Shown here: positions 1-14,402 of the stretch, one piece after another | Layout: each line of letters opens with the position of its first letter | Numbering within the stretch: position 1 is the first letter of the stretch | Assembly: GCA_950106755.1 (NCBI GenBank) | Contig: OX467086.1 | Coordinates: 20,416,001 to 20,480,000 of the forward strand | Source: Climacium dendroides | Taxonomy: Eukaryota > Streptophyta > Bryopsida > Hypnales > Climaciaceae | Direction of reading: 5' to 3' | Length of the DNA stretch: 64,000 bases | Translations under genes and position numbers: made by a program | The notes under the pieces: model-generated | What the model saw: only the letters and a program-made list of their open reading frames with translations | What the model was told of the DNA's origin: nothing | The model's database searches: none

Positions 1-128
1 ACAACTTAGATTAGATGCCAATTCCATTTTTTTTCTTACAAATATTTATTAAAAATTGTTTCAAGGAGTCCTAACTTCCAAAAAATGCAATCATCTTTTA
101 AATGGTTGTTTTATAGACTTCCTACCAT
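1..128 (+). repeat. Family A MITE, right-hand fragment
   Basis: This is a partial copy of the most frequent small repeat here. It holds the shared block reading roughly TTAGATGCCAATTCC, then GTTTCAAGGAGT and AAATGCAATCA, in the same order as the copies near 0.9, 3.2 and 27.7 kb. The window edge cuts off the left part. The right terminus has decayed. No coding potential is visible. Confidence 0.6.
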
Positions 129-182
129 ACATTGAAAATGAGGAGGATTAGTTGACAGAGTCTATATCAAATCCAATCATTA

Positions 183-640
183 ATGACTAGAGAAATTTCC
201 ATAAAGTTGGGATTTAAGGTAGAACCACCCATATCCAATCACATAAATGATTCTTGGACAGATCATGAGCAATATGAAGCAATGGAGATTTTTTTTCCAT
301 GTAGAAAGATAGAAAATATGGAATTGCAAATTTTTCATAAATTTATTTCCAGAATTGAAATTACTATGAATTTTGGGAACCAAAAAGTGCTCCAAGCCTA
401 TAGCAAATATCTAAAGTCTTCTAATTTCAATCATTCAAGAACTACTTTCCCGCTTACTACATATTATTTTCCTACTTACTACTTCCCACACAATTTGGTG
501 CAATTTAGGACATGTGTCATGACCTCATTAGTTTCAACTTTGAAAAGGAGAAAAAAAACATTTCAAACTAGCCTTTGGTTGGAAATCTATTCCAACCTTG
601 GTTAGAAATAGTTACACCCTACAAGTTGGGTATAGTTCCA
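183..640 (+). repeat. Dispersed repeat family G copy
   Basis: The stretch resembles the reverse complement of about 24,990-25,330 and, more loosely, 28,510-28,830. Shared landmarks are a TCAATCACTCAAGAACTAC-like block, a GTCATGACACATGTCC-like block and a CCAATCACACAAGGG-like block. The open frames inside it look like chance frames in AT-rich DNA. I could not define its ends or its class. Confidence 0.45.
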
Positions 641-644
641 TAGT

Positions 645-1032
645 TGAAAATGGGTGATTCTACCTTAAGAGGTTCTCACAATCAAAACTATCTAATCCTA
701 AATTAGGAGGTTCTAAAAGCACAAAAGCTCTAAAATCACCCACCTCCTCAAATGTACACTATTTGTACATGTAGTTTTTTTGTAGCCTTCAACAATGTAC
801 AAATAGTGTACATTTGAGGAGGTGGGCGATTTTGGAGACCTGTAGGCCATTTCAACTTCAAAATTTCATAACTAATTCCACAAAAAAACCCAAAATATGA
901 AACTACTTGGGTTAGATGCCAATTCCACTTGTCTTTCAAGGAAAATTTACTGAAAAATGTTTCAGGAAGTTTCACCTCCCTAAATTCAGTTGCAGCTCTT
1001 AGGTGGGCAATTTATGGATCTCCTACCTTACA
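645..1032 (+). mobile_element. Family A MITE with internal hairpin
   Basis: The right end is CCTACCTTA, as in other family A copies. The body has the diagnostic ACTTGGGTTAGATGCCAATT and TTTACTGAAAAATGTTTC blocks. Inside lies a strong palindrome: 728-770 pairs with 795-837 (about 43-nt arms, one or two mismatches, 24-nt loop). The left boundary is uncertain. It is non-autonomous, with no transposase frame. Confidence 0.65.
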
Positions 1033-1114
1033 ATCTGTTGCAAAGGAAGATTTCAAACCACCGTGGACTGAACCTTTCAAGGTCAATAATGAATGGAATC
1101 AACAGTCCAACTAT

Positions 1115-1375
1115 GTTACGTCGAAAAATTCCATGAAACAAACAAGCTCTGCACAAATTAGGGGCAGACACTTTTCAATGTACACAACTACAGCTCTCGA
1201 TCGACATGGATACGACGATCTCAAAGTAGATTGTAAGCTAAATCTGTGAGCGGCGGTTACAAACTGATTAATGGAACTAAACAATCGGCACTTTCAAACT
1301 GACAGAATTTACACTCGAACGCAAGGACTCACTATTCCAATTTTGCGCAATTACATGCGGAAGACGGCCGGCATT
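1115..1375 (-). pseudogene. Decayed duplicate of the ELIP gene's 3' end
   Basis: This stretch matches 1,615-1,877, the 3' UTR and last codons of the intact ELIP gene, in the same order. Shared blocks are CTCGATCGACA, ATTGTAAGCTAA, CGAACGCAAGGACT / CCAACGCAAGGACT, and the final codons. On the minus strand, 1,351-1,371 reads P-A-V-F-R-M-stop against S-P-V-F-G-M-stop in the intact gene. Similarity stops just inside the coding region, so only the tail of a paralogue survives. It most likely comes from a tandem duplication followed by deletion. Confidence 0.75.
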
Positions 1376-1856
1376 AAAAAAATGAGAATGTCGATTGTGA
1401 GATGGTAATATATAACAGTGCCAGAGTTTGTCAAGCTAATCACTGATGCGAGCGATGGAGTAGAAAAAAATTCATATCAAGCTGAAAGCTTCACAAAAGC
1501 AAGAGCATACATACAATCCAAACATCTGATGCAAAGGAGTGATTGAACCCCCCGTTCGGACCAGCGATTCACAAGTTTAATAAAATAATCTCAAATTCAT
1601 CATACATCCAATGTCGTGAAACAGGATACAAATTCAGCACGAATTGGTGCCAGTCATTTCTCAATATACAACTACTGCTTTCTCGATCGACAGGATGACT
1701 ACATTCTCAAGATAAATTGTAAGCTAAGTCGCTCTCTAAGCGACTCTCACAAACTAATTTAATTACTGAAACTGTACTGAATTGTACAATACACTCCAAA
1801 ACTGACATAATTTTGACACTCCAACGCAAGGACTTCACCGCCTCAATTCGGCAAAT

Positions 1857-2561
1857 TTACATGCCGAAGACGGGCGAGTGCGTGAAGAGCTCCGTGATCA
1901 CGAGTCCCAGGAACCCGATCATGGCGACGCGCCCATTCCATCGCTCCGCCTGCGCCGTGAACGGCCCGAACTTGCGTGCGTCCGTGCTCTCGCCACTCAT
2001 GATCGGCACCAGCGACGCGTACGTCAACAACTGCACAGCACCCAAAAAGTACAACAAGCCCGGCTGCCCCGCGTCCGTCACCTGCTGCAGCACCGTCAGC
2101 CCCGTCATCCTCTCCGCCACCAGCGCCCACACGAAGCCCAGCATGGCCAGGCGGCCGTTGATGGTCTCGGGCGCCGCGCCATCGAAGGCGAACACGCTGA
2201 AGAACGATTTGCTGCCCGTCTCGGGGCGACGCTCCACCTCCGGACGCGGCCAAGGCGCGCCGGAAGTGGGCTCCGTGCCCATCACGGACTTCTTCTCGGA
2301 TTCGTTGGTTTCCTGGTTGCGAAGAATGCCGTCCTTGGTGATGGGGACCTTGGTTTGTCGGTCCACAACGCCCTTGGCGTCCGCAAGAGGACCTTGCCCC
2401 TGGTTACCCGCCTCGCACCGCACTCGTCCTGCAAGCGAAACCATCAACCTGGGAGCTTGTTGAAAGCTCGCAGCTCCAACCTTCGTGAACTTCCTGCTTT
2501 GCATGGGCAAAGCCTGCAACCCCCCGAGCGCAGCAGAAGTGGACATCATCATGGCTGCCAT
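1857..2561 (-). CDS. ELIP: Early light-induced protein (ELIP), chloroplast
   Basis: This intronless gene encodes 234 residues. ELIPs are thylakoid proteins of the chlorophyll a/b-binding family; they accumulate under high light or desiccation and are thought to bind pigment for photoprotection. Residues 1-49 are a Ser/Ala/Arg-rich transit peptide ending in V-R-C before E-A. A polar linker (about 50-125) follows, then helix 1 with ETINGRLAMLGF (E132, N135, R137), helix 2 (about 168-189) and helix 3 with AERWNGRVAMIGF (E206, N209, R211). The paired E...N-R motifs of helices 1 and 3 and the three-helix layout mark ELIP rather than a one-helix (OHP) or two-helix (SEP) protein. Length is normal for plants. 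The first ATG of the frame was chosen because it supplies the transit peptide. Coding DNA is much richer in GC than its surroundings. A TATA box lies about 165 bp upstream. Confidence 0.95.
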   Translation of the reverse strand: MAAMMMSTSAALGGLQALPMQSRKFTKVGAASFQQAPRLMVSLAGRVRCEAGNQGQGPLADAKGVVDRQTKVPITKDGILRNQETNESEKKSVMGTEPTSGAPWPRPEVERRPETGSKSFFSVFAFDGAAPETINGRLAMLGFVWALVAERMTGLTVLQQVTDAGQPGLLYFLGAVQLLTYASLVPIMSGESTDARKFGPFTAQAERWNGRVAMIGFLGLVITELFTHSPVFGM

Positions 2562-2722
2562 GGCTGTCGTCTAAATCGATCAGATCCGCCTCACAAAATT
2601 TCCTCTCGAGCTAGATCTCAAAGTGTACAAACCCAAATCAGAGTATAAAAATGCAGTGTGATCGAGTGTCGAGAGAATTCGAATTCGTTGATGAATGATG
2701 AGACTGCATTCCTGAGGAGCTG

Positions 2723-2730
2723 TATTTATA
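2723..2730 (-). promoter_or_regulatory. TATA box of ELIP
   Basis: The minus strand reads TATAAATA about 162-170 bp upstream of the ELIP start codon. It is flanked by GC-rich sequence. This predicts a 5' UTR of roughly 130 nt. Confidence 0.65.
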
Positions 2731-2788
2731 CTGCTAGCGCGCGCGGTGTTGCAAAGGTGGTGCCAGATCAGAGGAGATGTTTGCGTTG

Positions 2789-2795
2789 GCCACGT
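2789..2795 (-). promoter_or_regulatory. ABRE-type ACGTGGC element upstream of ELIP
   Basis: ACGTGGC, the core of abscisic-acid response elements bound by bZIP factors, is on the minus strand about 60 bp upstream of the TATA box. ELIP genes are known to respond to light, ABA and desiccation, so position and family fit. A single short site is only suggestive. Confidence 0.4.
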
Positions 2796-3039
2796 TTGAG
2801 GTTCAAACTTGCATGTTGCAGTGGCAGTCATGTGCAATGGGAATTCCGCTTTCGGAAAAGCGACGGTGAATTTCTGTAACTCGTGTCTTGTGAAAGGGCG
2901 ATTACGTCGACCGCTTCAGAGGTTTTGGAATGAGGGACGGGGGGATTGCCAGATGGGGGCTGGGGAGGGTGTCATCGTCGGCATCCTTGTGCACTGCACA
3001 CGCTTGGAAGTTGGAAGGGGAGTCTGCTCTGGAAGCGCC

Positions 3040-3344
3040 CATGCTCTAAAAGTGATCTTGACACATAGGTACATTTTGCTCTCTTCAGTGTACCAAAGAT
3101 GTACATTTCAGGATGGGGTCGCTTTTAGTAAGCACTGAATTTCAACTTCAAAAATTCGCAACTAATTTCATGAAGGTTAAAAAAATGTGAAACGACTTGG
3201 GTTAAATGCCAATTCCATTTTTCTTTTTAAGAAAATGTACTAATATTTTTTTCAAGGATTTTGGCTTCCTCTAAAAGGCAATCAACTCTTAAAAAGACAA
3301 ACAACTCTTACATGGTCACTTTAAGAGCAAACTACCTTATGGCA
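3040..3344 (+). mobile_element. Family A MITE
   Basis: It contains the family A blocks (CTCTAAAAGTGATC at the left, GAAACGACTTGGGTTAAATG, TTTTAAGAAAATGTACT) and ends in CTACCTTA. Its left part carries the small TGTAC-centred palindrome typical of the family. It lies upstream of the ELIP promoter region. Confidence 0.6.
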
Positions 3345-6300
3345 GTTGCTAGATTAAAAGGAATTATGGTACTGAAATTTGTTTGTTGAGCAATTTTAAG
3401 TTGTGAAAAAGTGAATTTCATAGTCTTGGGATTTTTAGATACTAGAAAGGGTTAGTATTTTATGAAATTAAGATATAACTATCACCTAATTCGGACAATG
3501 GCCCCGTTTGTGCAGTATAGGGTGACCTAGCTATTTTCATGAATGATGGGAATAGCAACTTTGTTGTTGTCTGACATGAACAATACATTGACACCTTTTA
3601 ATAACACATTTTAGTTTTGCACTTCCCAGAAATAAGTTCACCTATATATAAGAAAAATAAGTCAAATTGACTATAACTTTATACTTCCTTCATTTTTACT
3701 AATTCTAAACTTTATGAAAAAATAACAAAAAATATTGCAATCTTCATTATTTCTATTCCCTAGCCAGAGAAAATTATTCTTACCAATAAGATATATGAAA
3801 AAACACTTAACATTGTCTGAAATAGGTCAAATATTCCTTAGCAGATTTGAGCTAAAATGGCAAAGTTTGGTGTGGTAGAATTGAATTTCCATCTGGATCA
3901 GAGGAGAATAATTTAAACCCATTTCAATTGTTTAATCATAACTTTGGGCCACTCATACTATGTCCCTAGTTCCACTAAATTCTCAAAATTTAATTGGTAG
4001 AGAACAAAAAAATTGGGACTTGGGACTTCCCACAACATCCCAAGTCTGACTCCATCACTCCCAAACAATTACATGGTAGCACTTTTGGGAAGTTTTGGAC
4101 CCAAAGAAGTGGGACATTCAAGTTGAATTGGACTTAGCCAAAATGGAAACCCAACTTGATCTCCAAGTCCCAATAGTTTCTTTAATATTAGAAGAAGAGA
4201 AAAATACCACATAAGGTGCATTTATTATTTATTATTTGTCTTTTACAACCTAACAAAGTTGGGACTTGGGATGTAGTATCAAATGCTCTTTTATAAAATT
4301 GCCAGGTGCAATTCATTTTTATGGCATGGTAGAAGAAGGAAGAAATGAAGGATTAAGGAGTCTAGAAGGAGAATGGGTTGGAAATTGAAGATTGAGGGTG
4401 CACAATGTTCTCGATAAAATGTAATTTTAATTACATTTTTGAAGGAGTAGATTTTATAATTTATACAAGTTTCAAAATTAAAACTTGAAAAATCACATGA
4501 AGTGCCATATAGATTTTGGAATTGTCTTGAGAAATACTCAAAACCACTTGCTTGCGTCTTTATTACTTTATAATTATGGTTGTATATGAATAAACTTGAA
4601 GACATTCCATATTGCACATGCCTCTTTGAAAGTTATAGAATTATATTCCACCTAAAATGGCTAGTTTATACTAATAGTAATTTCTAGTGCAAACTACAAA
4701 GAGCTGAGATAAAAGAAATGATCATTTTTGCATATTCAACTCAAATACATAGGATTTTTCATTACAAACTTATATGAAAATTTGTGGAAATTTTTTCAAA
4801 AGCTTTTACTAAGCATGCTTATTGCTTAAAGATATCAATGTTCAAATTTAAAGTATGTAGAAGTTTAATTGTCTATTACACCTTGCCATACTAGGTTTTT
4901 CAAACTTTAAACTCCTTTATTTTTAAAATTTTACATTTTAGAGTTTTGAAGCTTAATCTAGGTTTAGTTGAGGATTGAAAATTAAAAAATTAAAAAAAAT
5001 TAAAATTGATTTTTCATCCATTCATTTTTCAAATCCTCGTGTATTTGTTCTTTAACAGTTGTACAATATAGATTTCGAGGCTAGACCTACCAATACAATT
5101 ATTCTATTATTCAATAGTACTAGTAGGTCTATCCTCAAAATCTAACATTTACAATTTAAGAAACACCCCTTCAAAAATGACTAGAATATAAAATATTTCT
5201 ATTAAAATCTTCAAAAATCACTATAATTAGATCTTAACATTTTGAATTTTGAATTTTTTTTTGTGAAAATTAAAAATTGATTCAATTTATAAATAATTTT
5301 TAATTTTTTAGTTTCAAATTTTATTGAAAATATTGGTTTGTGTACTAGTTGATCTAACCTTATAGATAATTATGATCTAAAAATCATATTTTACAACTAC
5401 TAGTATGCCTTGTGCCACTACCATAATATATTAAAATTAAAATTAAAGTAATTTTCTAATTTTTTTACTTCATAAAAAATGAAAAATGAAATAACTTTCA
5501 TGCCATGAGTTGGAATGCCACAAAACAAAGCCCATGCACCCCACCCTCTAAAGAGCTTTTGATGGTTCCAGAAACGTAACTAGGAGGATACCCACTCCAA
5601 AAGATCTCACCATAACACACAAAATAAAACAAAACAACTTCATTTAAGGTATAAATAGATAATATATAGATTGTTCACAAATGATCATTAAATTATTATT
5701 CTAAATTACATTTTATAATACATCTTCACAATTTTGGAAATCTAAACTACCCTTGGTCTTCAAAGAATCAAATACCAAAAAATGATGCCAAACACCAATT
5801 CCAACAAATATTAAAATGTTTCAAATTGAAAATTTTCGGGTAGCGCCCTAACCACATCTACAAAAATTCCATCAAATCAACATCATCATATGGTCAAACT
5901 GAACTCAATATTACAAAATCTACGTTTTTTAAACCAAATTCACATATCTTTGTTGTGCCTTTAACTCACACTCAAAGTGAGCTTGCTATGCCTCCAAATC
6001 TACAAATCTACAAATTTTGGCATCGGATCAGCATCACTTTTACATTGTCAGTGCTCCAAAAATTGAGTCTATATTTTGTTCAATTTCACTCATGTTTTGA
6101 AAATGAGTGAACAAAATCCAAATGAGCGAGCAAATATAAGTGTTTTAGTATCTTGTTTATACTACAGTCCTAAACTACAGTCCTAAAGAAATTTGAAGCA
6201 ACAAGCAATTACATTTTGAAAGTAAATTAATTTCAAAGCTAACCACCCTTGTTGACTCAATTATTAAACTCGTTTTCAAAATCACTCAAAAAAGTGTTTT

Positions 6301-8150
6301 GGGGGGGAGTCACAATGACTTCAATATTTCATTACATGTTGTTGTACATCTACCCCCATTGGTATGGTAAAACTTTGACATACTTATATTTCAAAAAATA
6401 AAGATATACAAAAATTAAAGTATAGATAATATTAATTTGAATGAAATTCAAAGCTTCTTAATGAATCAAAGACCCTTGAGACCTCATTTATTATCATAAT
6501 TAATCTATAGGTTGTACTTTGAAACATTATTGCATTCACTTTGAATAGATTTGAAGATAATTATATGTTCTACTCCACAATTAATACAAATCATTTTAAT
6601 TTGTATTTAGCAACCAAAATTGGATTTTTTGAAACAATCTTTTTGAATCCAAGATGTTTGTATGCAAGGGCATTTATACAAAACATTTGTTTGGATTATA
6701 GATGTGATTTGATATAATTTGACAACAACCATGTGATACTAAACTTTTGATAATATGTCATAATTTTATGTCTATTATATGCATTTGTCAATACTTGGTC
6801 CTGTAAATATTTGTTGCTCTCTCTCTATAATGTATTATAAATTATTTGCTTTGGATCGAAAGTATTTATTCAAAATAACTCAAACGAGAAGGGTCATCCA
6901 TGTAAACAAAAACAAGTGTACAAGCATGATTGGAAACAAAACAAATCACTTTGTTGGGCTTAAGTTCCACTTGTGATGTGTAAACAAGCCTTCATTTTAT
7001 TACCCTTACTCTTATCAACACCTACACTTTGATTGATGGAGAATAAAAGACGAATTATGTTTTGGACCCACACTTTTAATCTGAGATTTATTTGTTGCAC
7101 ACGCAACTAGGAGTTGAATAGGTACAAGGTTGCAAGTTCACAAAAGTACAAAATGGTTCATATGTCCCTATAGTGATCATTTTGGGCTATAAATGCATGA
7201 CTCTTGTACATGTTTTAAATACATTTAAAAAAAAGTTATTGTTGTACAATAGGCATGCATTTACTTCCTTAAGTGATCATCACCCTACATTAGAATCATT
7301 TTAGAACTACCTAATTGTTTTTCAACCTTCTACCTTACAATAGTTCCACCTTACAATGAACAATAAAGTCATCCATTGGATGCTTTTATCCTCACCATCC
7401 TTCTTGGGTTAAAGGACAAATAAACTTCTTTTTTGGTCAAACTTCTTTAGTTTTCTATATTAAGAGACATGTTTTAAAATTTGATATTTTTCTTGTATAG
7501 TAATATATATATAATAATCAAAATCATTTGAAAATTTATATTATTTTAAAAAATAATTTCTTAATTAAAAACATAATAAATTTTAAAATATTTATAATAA
7601 TATGAATTTTCAAAAATTGAAGATAATAATTAAGTAATAAACATCATGGTGTAACTAGTATATTCTTTGAGCTTACACTTAGAATAATTTGATTGAAAAA
7701 GTGGTGTATTTTTAAAATCTTCATGATGCTACCTTCAAAGTGTCACAAAAAAAACTATTTTTATAATTTTGAAAAAAATAAAATGCAAAAAAATATATAA
7801 ATATAACAAAAAATAGATTAATGGAGTTACATTTTTTAGTTAAGCTAATAAGCATTTAAAATCAAAAACTATATGAAAATTGAGGATTGACATTCAAAAT
7901 GCTCTTCACACTTGCAATGTCCTTTAAAGATTAAGCTTACTAATAGTTTGGGGAGATTTTGTAACCCTTGGTAAAAAAAAGCATGGATTTCAATCATTAA
8001 AGTAGACTTAGAATCAAAAAAAAAATTTAAACATAAATAGCCACATTTGCATTGTGGTTACTACCACATTGTGTAATAAACCAAGGAAGATTTGGAAATC
8101 AAATTGAACATGATAGTTGAACTTATTTTCCATTCATTTTTCACTACACC
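3345..8150. other. AT-rich intergenic spacer without recognisable genes
   Basis: All open frames are short, AT-driven and without known motifs. The only clear structure is an inverted repeat, 5,069-5,090 against 5,123-5,144 (20 of 22 positions pair). Homopolymer runs and degenerate repeat debris make up the rest. Confidence 0.7.
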
Positions 8151-8320
8151 AAAATGGTTATTTAGTATGGGCGGATAATTAGCCAACATTAGAATTAGGA
8201 TGCCCAATCTAACAACAACACCATTACCCACACCACAAATGTTATAATGTCATATAAGTGTGAATGGTGTTGAATAGTATATCCTTGTGATAAATAATTT
8301 AAGTAGAAACACGTGAAAGT
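8151..8320 (+). mobile_element. Family F element, left part
   Basis: It begins CACTACACCAAAATGG and shares ATTTAGTATGGGCGGATAATTA-like and GTGATAAATAATTTA-like blocks with the copy at 15,370-15,522. The opposite end, expected to read TTGGTGTAGT, is not found here, so the copy is truncated. The CACTA-like start is suggestive only. Confidence 0.4.
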
Positions 8321-8671
8321 AACACTTTTTTTAGGCCCACTACTTTAGAGGTCAAATGACCAAAAAAATTGATGAGATTTTTAGTAAACTCACGAAAAAT
8401 ACACCTGAAGTGAGTTGGTACTTTTTCAATGTTTTATCAATGTTTTAGAAATTTTCAAAATTGAAAACATAGGATATCCTAAAAGATAGGGTGGTAAAAT
8501 GAATAGGGTTCTAAAATGACTTACATGTGTAGGTGTGAACCATTTTAGAGCACTATTTTACCACCCTCTTCCTTACATGACACAAGACTTACCTTGAATG
8601 GACACCCTTGAATCACAAAATGTCTCAACTTTCACTAGGTGCTTCACTCACCTCTCTTTGGTTGTTGATTT

Positions 8672-9330
8672 TTACCCCCTAAATATCCAAGGTCTTTTTT
8701 GAGCTTTTAGGAATTTGTTTTAAATTGAACAAAAAGACAACATTTTGATAAGTTGTATCAATTTTTTTTGAATTGTAACCATACAAATTTAAATTAGATA
8801 TGTTAGAGATCACATAGGGAAAAAAATATATATCACTTGTGGATTGAAAGATTATAATGTTTAATTATGAGGGTGTTAAAATTGCAAAAGTGCTTTGAAG
8901 TCTTTCAATCCTCTTTTCACATGTAAAATCTAAAAATTTGGTCACCAAAAAAAGATGAGGATAAAAGGCCTAACATGCATAACCCCAATGAATTTATGGC
9001 TTCTCAAAATTTACTCTACAAATTTTTTTAAATGAATTTCTAATGCAATTTTTTCTCCAAGATCTAGTGTATTTGAGGCTCATTTCCACCTGCATTTTTA
9101 GGCTCAATACTACGGAAAGTCAAGATTGCAATGGACACCCTTGCACAAAATCTTGAATAGAAAAAACATAATCAATCATTTCCAAAATTGAATTTTTGAT
9201 ATTAAAACTAAAATTCAAAAAGAATTTTTCAAAAATATAAACAACAAAAAATAGCAAATTGGTTACGTTTTATTTAACTTCAAAGTATTGTTGACACCAA
9301 AATTTGGTGCCTTAGGCATTTAAGGGTTAA
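8672..9330 (+). mobile_element. Family D non-autonomous DNA element (about 660 bp)
   Basis: The left end reads TTACCCCCTAAATATCC and the right end GGCATTTAAGGGTTAA, an imperfect terminal inverted repeat. The body aligns throughout with 14,403-15,039 in the same orientation (shared AATTTGTTCTAAATTGAAC, ATGTTAGAGATCACATA and CAATGGACACC blocks). No protein is encoded. Confidence 0.65.
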
Positions 9331-9838
9331 TTATGAAAATTTCATTCAAGGCCATTTTTTGTTCACCCATTTTTTTTACTTATAGAAGTGTTTATTCAAT
9401 TCAATTTCCAAAGCTTAAACATATGCAAGGCCTCTACCATTGAGCATCCAACCCATTCAACCAATATTCATCTCCATAGGCAAATCAAGAGTCCATATAA
9501 TAGAACCTCTCTAAAATAATAGGACCAAGACCAAATAACTATGTTGTATTGGAAAGGTCATTTGCATTAATGACATTTGTATGCAATTTAGGCCAAGACC
9601 AATGATGAATATTACCTTAGAGATTTTGTTACTTTAGAGAGTATTGCTTTAGACCAAGACCAACAATCAATATTACTTTAGAGAATAAAATAATTGACCC
9701 ATTTCCAACCACATAAGCAATTATACATATTTGGAGCGCAGGTTTTTTTAGTGCAAAATTTTTCCTATATACAAAAATAGAGTTTGGAAGGATTGTATAT
9801 TTTTCTAGAATTTTGTTACACAAAATACAATTATTATG

Positions 9839-9935
9839 AATGTTTTAATGAAAGATTTTCTTTGACCTATAATGATGATAGTATTATGAATTTTTTAATG
9901 AAAGATTCTCTTTGACCTATAATGGTGATACAAAT
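9839..9935. repeat. Tandem repeat of about 60 bp inside the pogo-like element
   Basis: The block TTTAATGAAAGATT(T/C)TCTTTGACC followed by TATAATGRTGAT occurs twice with a period near 61 bp. Confidence 0.6.
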
Positions 9936-9976
9936 TTTTCTAATCTTGACCATAGGGGCTGATTGCAAAATTGGCC

Positions 9977-10220
9977 AAGGGCCGGTTGCAATATTGATAG
10001 CCTTACAACCAATCAAAATGCACCACAACAGCTTCTCAAATTGCACACCTTCACAACAAGAAAGCACAACTTCATGGAAAGAAAGTAGCCTATATGTCAA
10101 GGGCCGGTTGCAATATTGATAGCCTTACAACCAATCAAAATGCACCACAACGGCTTCTCAAATTGCACACCTTCACAACAAGAAAGCACAACTTCATGGA
10201 AAGAAAGTAGCCTATATGTC
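9977..10220. repeat. Near-identical 122-bp tandem duplication
   Basis: GGGCCGGTTGCAATATTGAT starts both copies, at about 9,979 and 10,101. The copies differ at one visible base (ACAGC against ACGGC). Such identity in an otherwise decayed element implies a recent event. Confidence 0.8.
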
Positions 10221-10299
10221 AGCTACTATGTTGCTTTATATATTACTTTAGAGAGGTTCTACTGTAATAGTGATACCGATTAGTGCAGTAGGACCAATC

Positions 10300-10928
10300 A
10301 CTCTAGTTCCTATCAAAGCATCTCACTGAAAATTTGGGCAACAGAGAGACGAGCACTCACCTAGACATAATAAAGGGACTCATGAGAAAAGTAGTATAAG
10401 AGAGAGCGAGGGCGAGAGGACATATACATGTACCAAAAGTTGATTTATAAATGTTTTTTTCTCACAGAAGTGTGTTAACTGTAAAAGGGCTCAATAACAT
10501 TGCCTAATAACCCTTAACGGGGCAGTAACCTATCAAAATGCATCATCGTTTCAGTTTCTTGAACAGAAGATGCACAAGGGGAAAATTTAAAAGAATCAAA
10601 GTATGGAGCTGGCACTAATTTACAATAAATGTTCTTTACAGAATGAACAAGTAAAATGTCAGCTTATAAACTCTACGCTACAGCAATTGTGAAGGGAACT
10701 ACGTCAGTGACCCGATTGTGATAGTACACCAGAATGTAACGAATATCAGAATTTCCTGATAAGACGGAGAGAAGACCAACTATCAGTCTGTCTACAGTAT
10801 TTCCTGAGCAGTTTCGCCTCAGTAAAACATTCAGACCTGAAATGATTAAAAAGCATAGTCACTAAGGTTTAGATTTCATGATTCCAGCTCCTCGGTCCTG
10901 TCTAGTTCGGTGCAAACTCGTCACGTAG
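10300..10928 (-). other. Downstream flank and probable 3' UTR of RAB6
   Basis: No open frame of note occurs here. The first several hundred bases beyond the RAB6 stop codon are closer in composition to the gene than to the spacer, as expected for a 3' UTR. I could not pick a polyadenylation site with confidence. Confidence 0.4.
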
Positions 10929-13890
<2,962 letters not shown>

Positions 13891-13989
13891 GGGAGTCTAC
13901 TCATAGGGCCCACTTCACACTATGGCCGCCGTCCAAGTCAAGGGGTCGTGGGATTGAGTGGCCAAATTTTGTTGAGCGTAAATAGACAA

Positions 13990-14400
13990 TAAATAATAGG
14001 AATTGGAGCTTTCAGCTGGCTACAGTGTGAAGCCTCAAAAGGCCAAGCCCAAAGGCCAAACCCTTAAGAATGAACTCCCACGGCATCTCAACTTGAAAGG
14101 TCATAGTATAAAGCCTCTAAAGGCCAAGTCAAAGTCCAAACTGTTAGCAATCTAATGGTTGAGATCTTGTCAGAAGGCGACGGCCTCTCAACCATAGTTT
14201 GGACCTCCATTTCTAGCCAATCAAAATTTCCTTTGAAAGCCCATTGCTATGTAGGTAATTTATTGGTATGTAGGTAGTTGGAGGGTATTAGCCTTTGGAC
14301 TTGTGTCTTCTAGTGTGAAGGGTCAAGAGGCCAAACTCTTGGTTTCTTGAAATTTGATTGGTAGAAGCCCTTTTGACCTTGGGTTATAGTATGAAGTGAC
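13990..14400. other. Spacer with GGCCAAA-rich degenerate repeats
   Basis: Variants of AAAGGCCAAG and GGCCAAAC recur (around 14,038, 14,050, 14,118, 14,330), along with GTGTGAAG / AGTATGAAG blocks at both ends. It looks like an old inverted or tandem repeat. No gene is seen. Confidence 0.4.
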
Positions 14401-14402
14401 CC

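Larger units (their letters stand above)
9498..10264. mobile_element. pogo/Emigrant-like non-autonomous element
   Basis: The ends are TAATAGAACCTCTCTAAA on the left and, reading inward on the other strand, CAGTAGAACCTCTCTAAA on the right. Each is flanked by TA (9,496-9,497 and 10,265-10,266). This terminus is close to that of plant Emigrant/Lemi1 elements of the pogo branch of Tc1/mariner. At 767 bp with no DDE transposase frame, it needs an outside transposase. Two internal tandem duplications are present. Confidence 0.65.

Noticed and set aside
1878..2648. 256-codon plus-strand frame across ELIP
   Set aside because: It is a shadow of the GC-rich ELIP coding strand: Arg/His-rich and without domains, while the minus frame is a complete ELIP.
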